A stretch of 64,000 bases of DNA from JAJYSO01 sp964586655. GTDB taxonomy: Bacteria; Bacteroidota; Bacteroidia; Flavobacteriales; Flavobacteriaceae. Shown here piece after piece: positions 9,198-18,180 of the stretch (position 1 is its first letter; the number at the start of each line of letters is the position of its first letter). The DNA lies in contig CAZPGY010000008.1 of assembly GCA_964586655.1 (NCBI GenBank), positions 38,006 to 102,005 of the forward strand, given 5' to 3'. The notes below the pieces were generated by a model that had not been told where the DNA came from, did not search any database, and saw nothing but the letters and a program-made list of their open reading frames with translations. A program made the translations under genes and the position numbers.

Positions 9198-10190
9198 CTA
9201 CAAGTTTAATTGTTGTGTATTTATATGTTGATTTAATTTTTCTATAATTTGGTTGGCTACTTTTAAAGCCTTGGCTCCTTGATGCAGACTTACCTTTGTG
9301 GGTTTGTTATTTTCAATGGCGTCTGCTAAGCTCTCCAACTCGTCAAGAATAGCGTTGTTGTCTTTAACTTCGGGATTGTCAAAATAGATTTGCTTTTTCA
9401 CCCCCTCCGCATTTTGCAAAATCATGGCAAAGTCGTCGGGATTTTCGGGAACGTCTTTCATTTTAACCACCTCACATTTCTTCTCGAGAAAATCGATTGA
9501 AATATAAGCATCTCTTTGGAAAAAACGCTGTTTACGCATGTTTTTTAAGGAAATCCTACTGGCCGTAAAATTGGCGACGCAACCGTTATCAAACTGTACC
9601 CGGGCATTACAAATATCGGGGGTTTTACTGATTACGGGAACTCCACTGGCACTGATTTTTTCTACCTGCGCATCCACCACGCTCAACACCGTGTCAATAT
9701 CGTGAATCATAAGGTCTAAGACCACCGGCACATCGGTTCCGCGGGGATTAAATTCGGCCAAACGGTGGGCTTCGATAAATAGGGGATGATCTATTTTGTC
9801 ATTAACCGATTGAAAGGCAGGATTAAAACGCTCTACATGCCCCACTTGCCCCTTCACCCCTTTTTTTTCTGCCAGCTCAATTAAGGCTTTTGCTTCTGCA
9901 TAGGTGTGAGTAATTGGTTTTTCAATGAAAATGTGTTTCCCGGCTTGCAATGCTTTTTCGGCCATTTTATAATGGGAAAGAGTAGGGGTTACAATATCCA
10001 CCACATCAACTTGAGCAATGAGTTCTGCTACCGAGGAGAAAGAACGATATCCTAATTCGGCAGATACTTTGGCGGCATATTCTTGATTGAGGTCATAAAA
10101 ACCCACGAGCTCATACCGATGGGAGGCTTCGGCTAAACGCAAATGAATTTTGCCGAGATGACCGGCACCAATCACACCAATTTTTAACAT
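9198..10190 (-). CDS. Gfo/Idh/MocA family oxidoreductase
   Basis: Predicted NAD(P)-dependent sugar or cyclitol oxidoreductase of 330 residues. The N-terminus has GVIGAGHLGKIHL (dinucleotide binding), and EKPITHTYAEA carries the family's catalytic lysine. LDLMIHDIDTVL supplies the active-site aspartate and histidine. The substrate cannot be read from sequence; UDP-sugar dehydrogenases of this type are common. It is the first gene of the five-gene leftward operon, with a TACTTTTG box on the minus strand at 10208-10215. Confidence 0.9.
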   Translation of the reverse strand: MLKIGVIGAGHLGKIHLRLAEASHRYELVGFYDLNQEYAAKVSAELGYRSFSSVAELIAQVDVVDIVTPTLSHYKMAEKALQAGKHIFIEKPITHTYAEAKALIELAEKKGVKGQVGHVERFNPAFQSVNDKIDHPLFIEAHRLAEFNPRGTDVPVVLDLMIHDIDTVLSVVDAQVEKISASGVPVISKTPDICNARVQFDNGCVANFTASRISLKNMRKQRFFQRDAYISIDFLEKKCEVVKMKDVPENPDDFAMILQNAEGVKKQIYFDNPEVKDNNAILDELESLADAIENNKPTKVSLHQGAKALKVANQIIEKLNQHINTQQLNL

Positions 10191-10574
10191 GGACTATTCA
10201 TTTTTGGCAAAAGTACTATTTTTTTAAGACAACCGGTTTTCTGAGTTTATGGATTTTGTGAGAGAAACATATCTTGTTCTGAAAAAAACACCTTTTTAAG
10301 GAATCGAATTAAAGTTTAAACAAACAGAAAAAAAAATGAGAAAATTCTTTTTGACAAAGCTTAAAAGAATAAGGCTAAAATGATTTATGATTTTAATGCG
10401 CTCGTCAATAAAAACGGAAAAGAAGCGCGTTTTGTTTTAGGATTATCCGCAATAAATTAAAGTTTTAATTGTATAAAACGGATTCTTTTTTGTTAACATA
10501 TTTGAATGAAAAAGCCGTCATTATACTAATAATTTATATATTTGCCCAAATTTAAACCACTAAATTATTTACTT
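10191..10574. other. Divergent intergenic region
   Basis: About 380 bases between the leftward operon and the rightward channel gene. It holds a minus-strand TACTTTTG box (10208-10215) for the operon and a plus-strand TATATTTG box (10537-10544). The middle shows no convincing gene or strong hairpin. Confidence 0.45.
10537..10544 (+). promoter_or_regulatory. -7 box TATATTTG that decides the downstream start
   Basis: This exact TAnnTTTG match overlaps a TTG at 10542 that would otherwise extend the channel gene. Transcription should begin about 5-8 bases after the box, so only the ATG at 10575 can be the start, leaving a leader of roughly 25 bases. Confidence 0.6.
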
Positions 10575-11768
10575 ATGGACTTTACACAAGTACTAAACAA
10601 TTTTGGAGACAAGATTGCCACTGCCATTCCCGGCATTATTGGCGCATTGATTGTCTTGCTGATTGGTTGGCTTATCGCCAAAGGAATCGAAAAACTTATT
10701 GTTAAATTGATGCAGAGCACTTCTTGGGATGAGAAACTCTTGAAAGGAGCTTCTGGCGGAAAGGATACCAATAAGTTTGTCGGTAAGCTTTTCTATTATT
10801 TGATAATGATTATTGTATTCTTGATTGTGCTCGAGATGTTGGGTATTACTTCTGTACTAACCCCGCTTGAAACCATGTTGACTGCATTCTTAGGATTTAT
10901 TCCTAAAATCATTGCTGCTGCAGTCATCGGCTTTATCGGCTATATGATTGCCAAAGTGGTATCAAACTTGGTTGGAGCTGCTGCCGGTGTAATCGGTAAA
11001 TGGGTCGAAAAAATAGGAATTAAAGATACAGATAAAGTTGTTAAGGTACTTAAAACTTTTGTCTTTGTCATCATTTTTATTCCCTTGCTGATTCAAGCTA
11101 TTAATGCTTTAGAATTAAATGCTATCGGTGATCCGCTCAATGCCCTCCTCAGTGGATTTATCGGAATTATCGGTAATGTGATCATTGCTGCTATTATTCT
11201 GACTATCTTTATTTGGGCCGGTAAATTGTTGACCAATTTCCTTAAAGATCTGTTCAAAGATTTGGGCTTGGATAGCATTGCAGAAAAAATAAAATTGAAC
11301 CAAATGCTTGGAGAAAACACTTCATTCTCTAAGTTGATTGCCAATATTCTTTACTTCTTTATTGTTTTCTTTGGTGTAATTACTGCCTTAGAAATGTTAC
11401 AATTGGAGCAATTGAGCGCTATCTTGGATCAAATCTTAGAGATTACCGGCGCTATTGCATTTGGAGCGGTTATTCTTGTTGTGGGTACCTTCATTGCTAA
11501 CTTGATTTACAATGCAATGACCAACTCCAATAAAAATAAATTTGCTGCCAATATCGTGCGCATTGCCATTATGGGACTTTTCATTGGTATGTCTTTGAGA
11601 GCAATGGGTATCGCCAATGAAATTGTAAACTTGGCTTTTGGTCTTACTCTTGGTTCTTTGGCGGTTGTTATTGCCTTGGCTTATGGCTTGGGTGGACGCG
11701 AAGCTGCCGGAGAGCACTTCAAAGAAATTATCCAAAAATTGAAGAGCGGTAATAAAGAGGAAAACTAA
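10575..11768 (+). CDS. Membrane protein with conserved TM-helix repeats (mechanosensitive channel-like)
   Basis: Polytopic inner-membrane protein of 397 residues built from repeated conserved TM-helix units. Four are clear: IGALIVLLIGWLIAKGIEKL, IIAAAVIGFIGYMIAKVV, VIIAAIILTIFIWAGKLL and AIAFGAVILVVGTFIANLI. Each has the small-residue, glycine-containing helix with a basic exit typical of this family (CmpX-like, mechanosensitive ion channel group). The beta domain of MscS is absent, so channel activity is inferred only from family naming. The start is ATG 10575. A hairpin terminator follows at 11811, and the gene appears monocistronic. Confidence 0.8.
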   Translation: MDFTQVLNNFGDKIATAIPGIIGALIVLLIGWLIAKGIEKLIVKLMQSTSWDEKLLKGASGGKDTNKFVGKLFYYLIMIIVFLIVLEMLGITSVLTPLETMLTAFLGFIPKIIAAAVIGFIGYMIAKVVSNLVGAAAGVIGKWVEKIGIKDTDKVVKVLKTFVFVIIFIPLLIQAINALELNAIGDPLNALLSGFIGIIGNVIIAAIILTIFIWAGKLLTNFLKDLFKDLGLDSIAEKIKLNQMLGENTSFSKLIANILYFFIVFFGVITALEMLQLEQLSAILDQILEITGAIAFGAVILVVGTFIANLIYNAMTNSNKNKFAANIVRIAIMGLFIGMSLRAMGIANEIVNLAFGLTLGSLAVVIALAYGLGGREAAGEHFKEIIQKLKSGNKEEN

Positions 11769-11810
11769 ATCTCAATCTCATTTGAAAAAATGAGTTTGAT
11801 AAAGTTTCAG

Positions 11811-11847
11811 AAGAAAGGATGTTGCATACGCGGCATCCTTTCTTTGT
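11811..11847 (+). terminator. Rho-independent terminator
   Basis: Eleven-base inverted repeat (AAGAAAGGATG ... CATCCTTTCTT) with a 12-base loop, located 43 bases after the channel gene stop. The T run after it is weak. Confidence 0.75.
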
Positions 11848-11947
11848 TGTGTGCCGGTGACGAATTAAATAAATTGTTTTTTTAAACGATAAAAAATATT
11901 ATTACCGGCAAATAATAAAGGAAAATCGATTGGATTAAATTATGTTT

Positions 11948-12116
11948 ATACCAATTTTATTTATTAAATAGTCCAAAGATTTATAGGATAAATTTTAAAG
12001 TTCAAGGCAAAAAACGTAGACATAGCAGTAGCTATGACGTCCCGCAGTGCGGGATTAACGCAGAAATTTGAAATTTAGACATAAATATCGGGCTATTTAG
12101 TATGTATAATTGGTAT
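11948..12116. repeat. MITE-like palindromic element, 169 bp
   Basis: The ends are inverted copies (ATACCAATT ... AATTGGTAT), and similarity between the two arms continues inward for about 50 bases with small gaps (both arms read TAAATAG-CC...GAT-TAT...TAAATTT). The centre has CATAGC-AGTA-GCTATG followed by a second small hairpin, CCCGC-AGT-GCGGG. The whole unit can fold into one long hairpin. It has no coding capacity. A 27-bp derivative with the same two ends is at 30579-30605. This looks like a non-autonomous mobile palindrome, but mobility is inferred. Confidence 0.75.
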
Positions 12117-12182
12117 TACTCCGTAAATTGAAGCAAAAGGAGGCTGTTATTGTCTATCTGTGCGATCAGAAGGTTGAAATCT

Positions 12183-12695
12183 ATGCTTAAGCGCTTAAAA
12201 AATCGTATTGCTCGTCAACGCATATCGAAATTGAGGGGTAAACATTTTCCTAAAAAAGTTAAAAGCCTGCGTTCAGTCGGGCTTATTGTCGATGCCGATA
12301 TCTTTGAGGATCCGGCACATACCAAAACTTTGATTGATGCGTTAACCCAAGAAGCCGAGAAGCTTCAAGTTATTGCTGTCAATGCTTCAAAAGTAGATTT
12401 TGCAATCCGGGATGTATTGTCGTTTAAAGAAAAAGAAATGAACTGGCAAGGCAAGTTTGCCTCCTCGGGAGAAGCATATAAATTTCAGCACCTCCATTAT
12501 GAAGTGTTGATCAATTATTTTGTAGAAGCCTCGCCGCGGACGGTGCTGTTGAGTATGGGAACAAAGGCAAATTTGAAGGTGGGCTTGGCTGTTGAAGAGG
12601 TCGGAATAAACGATTTCAACATTGCAGTAAACCCAAATGAAATCCATAAGTTTGTCGGTGCAATTAAAACCTATTTACCAAAATTAAATCAGTGA
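12183..12695 (+). CDS. DUF6913-like conserved protein
   Basis: Conserved Bacteroidota protein of 170 residues with a very basic N-terminus (LKRLKNRIARQRISK) and a mixed alpha/beta remainder. I recognise it as DUF6913-type, of unknown function. It overlaps the region before dapA: its stop TGA (12693-12695) is two bases before the dapA ATG, so the two are co-transcribed. I prefer ATG 12183. A TTG at 12150 has an AGGAGG six bases upstream and would add 11 residues, which cannot be excluded. No signal peptide is visible. Confidence 0.65.
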   Translation: MLKRLKNRIARQRISKLRGKHFPKKVKSLRSVGLIVDADIFEDPAHTKTLIDALTQEAEKLQVIAVNASKVDFAIRDVLSFKEKEMNWQGKFASSGEAYKFQHLHYEVLINYFVEASPRTVLLSMGTKANLKVGLAVEEVGINDFNIAVNPNEIHKFVGAIKTYLPKLNQ

Positions 12696-12697
12696 CT

Positions 12698-13579
12698 ATG
12701 AAAAAATTTAAAGGCATGGGCGTGGCTCTCATTACGCCTTTTACGCAAAATGGAGAAGTTGATGAAAAAAGCCTTCGCAAGGTTGTGCGCTATCAATTGG
12801 AAAACGGAACCGATTACTTGGTGGTTTTGGGGACGACCGGGGAATATGTAACCTTAACTGCGGAAGAAAGAGAACAGGTTAAGAAAATCATTGTCGATGA
12901 AAATGGCGGACAACTGCCCTTGGTATTAGGAATTGGCGGAAATGACACCGCGGCTGTTTGCCAACAGTTAAAAACCGAGGATTGCTCTCAATTTGATGCC
13001 TTATTGAGCGTATCTCCCTATTATAACAAACCTTCGCAAGAAGGCATTTATCAACACTTTAAAGCTGTTTCAGCGCAGGCTCCTTTACCGGTGATTGTTT
13101 ACAATGTACCCGGACGTACTTCGTCTAATATCCTGCCGGAAACTTTGGCCCGACTGGCCCGAGATTTTGACAACATTATCGGGGTAAAAGAAGCTGCCGG
13201 TGATTTGGTGCAAGCCATGAAAATTATAGACCAAGTACCCGAAGATTTCTTGGTCATATCGGGAGATGATATGATTGCCCTACCCATGGTTTTGGCCGGC
13301 GGAGCAGGGGTGATATCAGTTATTGGAGAAGCTTTTCCCAAGGCGTTTTCACAAATGATACAGCTGGGACTGGAAAGAAAGACAAGCGAGGCCTACCATA
13401 TACATTATCAACTGGCTCCGGCCATTGATCTTATTTTTGAAGAAGGAAACCCTTCGGGAGTCAAAGCCGTTTTTCATAAACTCGACTTGGCAGGCCTGCA
13501 GGTAAGATTGCCTTTGGTAAAGGCCTCTGAAGCTTTACAAACAAAGATTAATGATTTTGTAGATCATTTTCAAGCTTGA
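12698..13579 (+). CDS. dapA: 4-hydroxy-tetrahydrodipicolinate synthase
   Basis: Class I aldolase that condenses pyruvate with aspartate semialdehyde, the first committed step of lysine and diaminopimelate synthesis. It has 293 residues, the usual length. Seen motifs: GVALITPF at the N-terminus, LGTTGEYVTLT (binding loop), YNVPGRTSSN with the catalytic tyrosine, and IIGVKEAAGD with the Schiff-base lysine. The start is ATG 12698; the GTG two codons earlier lies within the stop of the preceding gene. The gene follows a DUF6913-like gene with almost no gap. Confidence 0.97.
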   Translation: MKKFKGMGVALITPFTQNGEVDEKSLRKVVRYQLENGTDYLVVLGTTGEYVTLTAEEREQVKKIIVDENGGQLPLVLGIGGNDTAAVCQQLKTEDCSQFDALLSVSPYYNKPSQEGIYQHFKAVSAQAPLPVIVYNVPGRTSSNILPETLARLARDFDNIIGVKEAAGDLVQAMKIIDQVPEDFLVISGDDMIALPMVLAGGAGVISVIGEAFPKAFSQMIQLGLERKTSEAYHIHYQLAPAIDLIFEEGNPSGVKAVFHKLDLAGLQVRLPLVKASEALQTKINDFVDHFQA

Positions 13580-13688
13580 ATTCGCTCACAGCTTTACATA
13601 GAGAAAAGCAAAAGCCGAATTGGATTTCAAGATTGAAACCAATTGAAGGCATAATGCTTTTACATTTTTAAAATAGAACAAAAAACAG

Positions 13689-13696
13689 TACTTTTG
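13689..13696 (+). promoter_or_regulatory. Candidate -7 box TACTTTTG before bamD
   Basis: TAnnTTTG match only four bases before an ATG at 13701. The predicted transcription start falls at or after that ATG, which favours the ATG at 13716 as the real bamD start. Confidence 0.5.
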
Positions 13697-13715
13697 CAAA
13701 ATGCTTTTAAAGTCG

Positions 13716-14525
13716 ATGAAAAACATATTGGTAATTGGGCTACTGGTCATGATGCTTGCAGCTTGTGGCCAATATCAAAAGGTCCTGGGAGGAGATAATA
13801 TCAAAGCAAAATATGAACTCCTGACCCAATATTATAAAGAAGGACTGGAAACCGGTAAGAAGTCAAGGTTCAAACGCGCGCTTCGCCTGTTGGAACAAAT
13901 CCTGCCACAGTATCGCGGGAAACCACAAGGAGAAAGGCTTGCGTTTATGTACGCCAACAGCTATTATCAAATAGAAGCCTATTCGGATGCCGGATATCAA
14001 TTTGAGCGATTCACCAAATCTTATCCTCGCAGTGATAAAATTCAGGAGGCCGCTTTTAAGAGTGCAAAGAGTTTTTATTACACCTCGCCTCGTTACAGCT
14101 TAGACCAAACGTTTACGCATACGGCGCTAAAGAAGCTGCAGCACTATATCACCACTTATCCCGGTGGTGCACATGTGGGAGAGGCCAATCAGCTGGTTAG
14201 CGAACTCAGAGACAAATTGGATAAAAAAGATTTTGAAATTGCTAAGCTCTACTACGATCAGTCAGATTGGAAAGCTGCCATTGCGGCCATGGATAATTTT
14301 ATTAATGAAAATCCCGGTTCTCCATTTCTGGAAAAAGCCTATTTTTATCGTCTGAAAGCAGAGTATATTTTGGCCATTAACAGCTATCGGAATGTAATGG
14401 AAGAGCGTCTGGAAAAATCAAAAAAGTATTCAAAAGATTATTTGAGTTACTATTCCGAAGGGAAATATGTAGATGAGGTGAAGCCCATTTATGAAGATGT
14501 TACAAACCGTTTAAAAAAATTCTAA
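13716..14525 (+). CDS. bamD: Outer membrane assembly lipoprotein BamD
   Basis: Lipoprotein component of the BAM complex that inserts beta-barrel proteins into the outer membrane. From ATG 13716 the signal peptide is MKNILVIGLLVMMLAAC, putting the lipidated cysteine at residue 17. The mature 250 residues form TPR-like helical repeats: YANSYYQIEAYSDAGYQFE, GEANQLVSELR..., and AKLYYDQSDWKAAIAAMDNF are clear helix pairs. An ATG five codons upstream lies too close to the -7 box. The gene is followed after 2 bases by the omega subunit gene and then coaBC, an arrangement common in Flavobacteriia. Confidence 0.93.
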   Translation: MKNILVIGLLVMMLAACGQYQKVLGGDNIKAKYELLTQYYKEGLETGKKSRFKRALRLLEQILPQYRGKPQGERLAFMYANSYYQIEAYSDAGYQFERFTKSYPRSDKIQEAAFKSAKSFYYTSPRYSLDQTFTHTALKKLQHYITTYPGGAHVGEANQLVSELRDKLDKKDFEIAKLYYDQSDWKAAIAAMDNFINENPGSPFLEKAYFYRLKAEYILAINSYRNVMEERLEKSKKYSKDYLSYYSEGKYVDEVKPIYEDVTNRLKKF

Positions 14526-14527
14526 TT

Positions 14528-14869
14528 ATGAGTTTAGATCTAAGAAACAGTGAAGCTCCGGTAACCACCACAACCATTGATAAAAATCAGATTGATGAAT
14601 CTACCGGAAACCTTTATGAAGCCATTTCTATTATTGCAAAGCGCACCAACCAAATTAGTGTTGAGGTGAAAAAAGAACTCTTGGCAAAGCTCGATGAATT
14701 TGCGACTTACACCGATAGTTTGGATGAGGTCTTTGAAAATAAGGAGCAAATTGAGGTATCCAGATTTTATGAAAGTCTGCCCAAACCTCATTCCTTAGCA
14801 ACCAAGGAGTGGTTGGATGGCAAAATTTATTTCCGCCATACCGAAGAGACGCCCGAAGTAGAGCAATAA
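14528..14869 (+). CDS. rpoZ: RNA polymerase omega-like subunit (Rpb6 family)
   Basis: Small (113-residue) protein of the RNA polymerase omega/Rpb6 group. The core NLYEAISIIAKRTNQISVEVKKEL matches the conserved omega N-terminal helix region, here LYEAISIIAKRTNQI. The remaining sequence is acidic and helical, ending in PEVEQ. It is two bases after bamD, and its stop overlaps the coaBC start (TAATG), so all three are translated from one message. Annotation rests on this conserved helix and the gene order. Confidence 0.85.
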   Translation: MSLDLRNSEAPVTTTTIDKNQIDESTGNLYEAISIIAKRTNQISVEVKKELLAKLDEFATYTDSLDEVFENKEQIEVSRFYESLPKPHSLATKEWLDGKIYFRHTEETPEVEQ

Positions 14870-16080
14870 TGTCGGTGCTGAAGGGTAAAAAAGCCTTGGT
14901 GGGCATCACAGCGGGCATTGCCGCATATAAATCGGCATACTTGGTTCGCTTGTTAATAAAATCCGGAGCCGAAGTGCAGGTCATTATGACGCCGGAGGCC
15001 AAAGAATTTATTACTCCGCTGACCTTTTCCACCTTGTCTAAAAATCCGGTTTACACCCATTTCACGGAAGAAGAAGAGGAGGTGTGGAACAATCACGTGG
15101 CCTTTGCCAAATGGGCAGATTTTATGTGTATTGCTCCGGCTACTGCCCATACGCTTTCCAAAATGGCCAATGGGCAAAGTGACAACCTGCTGTTGGCTAC
15201 CTATCTCTCTACAGATTGCCCGGTTTATGTGGCACCGGCGATGGATCTCGACATGTACCAACATCCCACCACTGAGGTCAATCTCGATAAAATCCGTTCA
15301 TTCGGGCATCAAATTGTGCCCGCTGAATCGGGAGAATTGGCCAGTGGATTGGAAGGAAAAGGACGTATGGCCGAACCAGATCATATTCTCGAGTTTATTA
15401 TAAACGACATACAACAAGGCCTAAAGCTCTACCAAAAGAAAGTGTTGATTACTGCCGGCCCCACTTATGAGGCCATAGACCCGGTGCGTTTTATCGGCAA
15501 CCACTCCAGTGGAAAAATGGGATTTGCACTGGCTGAACAAGCCGCCATGAATGGTGCTGAGGTTATTTTGGTGACCGGTCCCACTGCTTTAGAAACGGAT
15601 TTGAAAGAAATTAAAACCCTTCGGGTGACCAGTGGCGAGGAAATGTACACCGCCGTTCATCAATATTTTGACGAGGTAGATATTGTCATTGCCGCCGCCG
15701 CGGTTTCTGATTATAAACCTCGTGAAATCGCCTCTCAAAAAATTAAAAAGAAGTCAGATCTACTGGAACTCAAACTGGAAAAAACCAGGGATATCCTGCA
15801 ATCTCTGGGCGAGAAAAAACAATCACAAATATTGGTGGGCTTTGCGTTGGAAACCGAAAATGAGGAGGAAAATGCCAAGAAGAAACTCGACAAAAAACAA
15901 CTTGATTTTATTGTTCTAAATTCTCTGCGCGACCAAGGAGCCGGATTTGGCAGCCCGACCAATAAGATTAAAATCATCAGTAAAACCGGATCAAAGCATT
16001 TTGAACTCAAGCCTAAATGGGAAGTCGCCAAAGATATTATTGACGAAATAGCTCAATATCTCGATGCCGATCGACACTAA
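14869..16080 (+). CDS. coaBC: Bifunctional phosphopantothenoylcysteine decarboxylase/phosphopantothenate-cysteine ligase
   Basis: Two-domain coenzyme A synthesis enzyme of 403 residues. The N-terminal flavodoxin-like CoaC domain shows GITAGIAAYKS, the histidine in NNHVAFAKWAD, and PAMDLDMYQHP. The C-terminal CoaB ligase domain starts near LITAGPTYEAIDPVRFI and has NHSSGKMGFALAE, then AAAVSDYKP and the KKSDLLELKLEKTRDIL block. The start is ATG 14869, sharing one base with the rpoZ stop; a longer frame running back into rpoZ is not credible. Confidence 0.97.
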   Translation: MSVLKGKKALVGITAGIAAYKSAYLVRLLIKSGAEVQVIMTPEAKEFITPLTFSTLSKNPVYTHFTEEEEEVWNNHVAFAKWADFMCIAPATAHTLSKMANGQSDNLLLATYLSTDCPVYVAPAMDLDMYQHPTTEVNLDKIRSFGHQIVPAESGELASGLEGKGRMAEPDHILEFIINDIQQGLKLYQKKVLITAGPTYEAIDPVRFIGNHSSGKMGFALAEQAAMNGAEVILVTGPTALETDLKEIKTLRVTSGEEMYTAVHQYFDEVDIVIAAAAVSDYKPREIASQKIKKKSDLLELKLEKTRDILQSLGEKKQSQILVGFALETENEEENAKKKLDKKQLDFIVLNSLRDQGAGFGSPTNKIKIISKTGSKHFELKPKWEVAKDIIDEIAQYLDADRH

Positions 16081-16166
16081 ATTTATAGGAGTTTTTGGCA
16101 TTAGCGCTTTCTACTTTTGTTTTCTGATTTAAAAACGTTTATATTCACTCCCTCGGAACAGATATT

Positions 16167-17051
16167 ATGAAAAATACCCTATTTTTTCTATTGCTACTCA
16201 TTAGTCCGCTTGTACAAGCACAAGAATTGAATGCAACGGTCAATATAAATGCTCAACAGACCGGGAAAACACAGCTGAGTATCTTCAATACCCTACAGCG
16301 TTCCTTAGAAGATTTTATCAATAACAAGCGTTGGAGTGACCGCACCTTGCCAAAAGATCACCGCATTAATTGCAGCTTTTTTATCACCGTGACCAAGTAT
16401 GCAAACAACAGTTTCAACGCCACACTTCAGGTGCAATCTTCTCGTCCTGTTTTTGGCTCCGGAATGACGACCCCTGTTTTTAATTATAGGGATACCGATT
16501 TTAATTTTTCTTATACCGAATATGAAACCTTAGAATTTAGCGTCAATAGCTTTGAGTCTGATTTGGTTTCTACCATTAGCTTTTATGTGTATGTAATCTT
16601 GGGGATGGATGCCGATACTTTTGCACCTGATGGAGGGGAAGACTATTTTTCCACTGCTGATCAAATTGCAAGCTTGGCTGCTCAAAATGGCGGAAGCGGT
16701 TGGGGTGCCGGTTCAGGAAACACCTCGCGATATGCGCTGAACAGGCAATTGCAATCACCGGGATTGCATGATTTTCACCAGGTGCTTTATGTCTATCATC
16801 GATTGGGATTGGATGTGATGCACAAAGATTTAGAAGCCGGTAAAACCAGTATTGTACAAGCCATAACGCTTTTGAAGCAAGTGAATGAGGTGCGTCCCAA
16901 TTCCATTTTAATCCGTTCGTTTTTTGACGCTAAAGCCAACGAAATCGCTGCTATTTTCAAGGGAGGACCGGCTGTAGAAACCGGGAAAATGATACAAGAC
17001 CTGTATGGCATGGCGCCCAATTATGGTCGTTTATGGAGCACCCTACAATAA
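16167..17051 (+). CDS. porD: PorD-like type IX secretion component (DUF4835)
   Basis: Secreted protein of 294 residues, DUF4835 family, called PorD in T9SS work. The signal peptide ends at VQAQ near residue 19. The mature N-terminus ELNATVNINAQQ and the later SLEDFINNKRWS and INCSFFITV segments are typical. PorD is needed for type IX secretion in some Bacteroidota, although its exact place in the machine is not clear. Its position after coaBC is common in Flavobacteriia. It agrees with the T9SS cargo genes at 27.8-30.5 kb. A TACTTTTG box lies at 16112-16119. Confidence 0.87.
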   Translation: MKNTLFFLLLLISPLVQAQELNATVNINAQQTGKTQLSIFNTLQRSLEDFINNKRWSDRTLPKDHRINCSFFITVTKYANNSFNATLQVQSSRPVFGSGMTTPVFNYRDTDFNFSYTEYETLEFSVNSFESDLVSTISFYVYVILGMDADTFAPDGGEDYFSTADQIASLAAQNGGSGWGAGSGNTSRYALNRQLQSPGLHDFHQVLYVYHRLGLDVMHKDLEAGKTSIVQAITLLKQVNEVRPNSILIRSFFDAKANEIAAIFKGGPAVETGKMIQDLYGMAPNYGRLWSTLQ

Positions 17052-17052
17052 A

Positions 17053-18180
17053 TCACAGCACATCGAGCATGGTGTGTGATTTGTTGACCGTCTCTTGCCA
17101 TTCGCTCTCCGGTTCGCTGCCGCTGACAATTCCGCCGCCTACATATAACTGACATTTTCCGGCTTTATGTTGCAGGCATCTTAAATTGACAAAGAGATGC
17201 GTGTGCTTTTGGGGGCGCGTGTAAGCCTGGTTTTCAATATTCCTCCGATTGGCCTTCCTGATTGGTTTTTCCATGCGATTTAACTCCCCTATAAAACCGG
17301 TATAGAATGCACGGTCATAGTTTTCATGGTCAATAATAAATTTCTGAGTAATTTCTTTAGGAAGCCCACAAACAGCAGGAGTGGGATGCAGACCGGACAG
17401 GAGTTGTTTTAGGTCTCCCGTTTGCTTCAAACGCGCCTTGATATCGCACTTGAGATGCCATAATTTTCCCGCGCGGATACTCTCTACTTTCTCGATGGAC
17501 AGGTGACTGACTTGCGGGGCGATTTGCTCTTTAATGAAATCGGTAACCAGTTGTTGTTCTGCGCGTTCTTTGTCTGTCCATTGTGGAGTGTCGGCTTCTA
17601 AAACCGATTTGGTGCCCGCCAAAGCCATGGTTTTTAAGGTTTTATCAGATATTTTGACCAGGGTTTCGGGGGTGGCCCCCAGCCAAAGCCCTACTTGTGG
17701 ATGATACCAACAATACACAAAAGCGGTAGGATAAGTATGGAGCAGACTTTTAAAAATATCGATTGGTTCTTTTGTGGTGGGCAATTCGAGTTTTCGGGAA
17801 AGCACCACTTTTTGAAAAACTTTATTTTCAATGGCTTCAATCCCTTTTGAAACCAGATTAAGATGATGCTTTTTGGCAGCTTTATTTTCCTCGGGTACAG
17901 GCGGTTGGTTTTCCTTTTCAGGATGAAAATCGACCTGTACTTCTTCTTGCTCGGCTTTTTCATAAGGAATAATGATGCTGTCTTTTTGAAAGTCAAAGGG
18001 AGCAATTACAAAACCGGAACTTGTAAAATCAGTGGCAATATGGAGTTTGTCGTCTGTTTGAAAGCAGCCTTTTACCCTAAAGGATTTGGATTTTTCCTTG
18101 GCCGGTTTTCGATAAATGACAAAGGGAAGTTTTTGCTGTTGCCAAGTTTGGGCTTTTAAAAAGAAATCAGATTGATTCAT
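17053..18180 (-). CDS. menF: Isochorismate synthase (chorismate-binding enzyme)
   Basis: Chorismate-utilising enzyme of 375 residues, probably making isochorismate for menaquinone. The C-terminal chorismate-binding domain is complete: FQKVVLSRK, PQVGLWLGATPETL, MALAGTK (the segment that distinguishes isochorismate synthases), HPTPAVCGLPK, the catalytic-site DRAFYTGFIGELN, and YVGGGIVSGSEPE. The start overlaps the stop of the upstream thioesterase gene by 4 bases (ATGA), so translation is coupled. Menaquinone is preferred over siderophore synthesis because of that partner and the lack of siderophore genes. Confidence 0.88.
   Translation of the reverse strand: MNQSDFFLKAQTWQQQKLPFVIYRKPAKEKSKSFRVKGCFQTDDKLHIATDFTSSGFVIAPFDFQKDSIIIPYEKAEQEEVQVDFHPEKENQPPVPEENKAAKKHHLNLVSKGIEAIENKVFQKVVLSRKLELPTTKEPIDIFKSLLHTYPTAFVYCWYHPQVGLWLGATPETLVKISDKTLKTMALAGTKSVLEADTPQWTDKERAEQQLVTDFIKEQIAPQVSHLSIEKVESIRAGKLWHLKCDIKARLKQTGDLKQLLSGLHPTPAVCGLPKEITQKFIIDHENYDRAFYTGFIGELNRMEKPIRKANRRNIENQAYTRPQKHTHLFVNLRCLQHKAGKCQLYVGGGIVSGSEPESEWQETVNKSHTMLDVL

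Noticed and set aside
10542..10574. TTG-initiated extension of the channel gene
   Set aside because: The TTG lies within a -7 box, so the transcript would start after it.
14809..14868. Upstream start for coaBC inside rpoZ
   Set aside because: The CoaC domain begins right after ATG 14869, which overlaps the rpoZ stop (TAATG).
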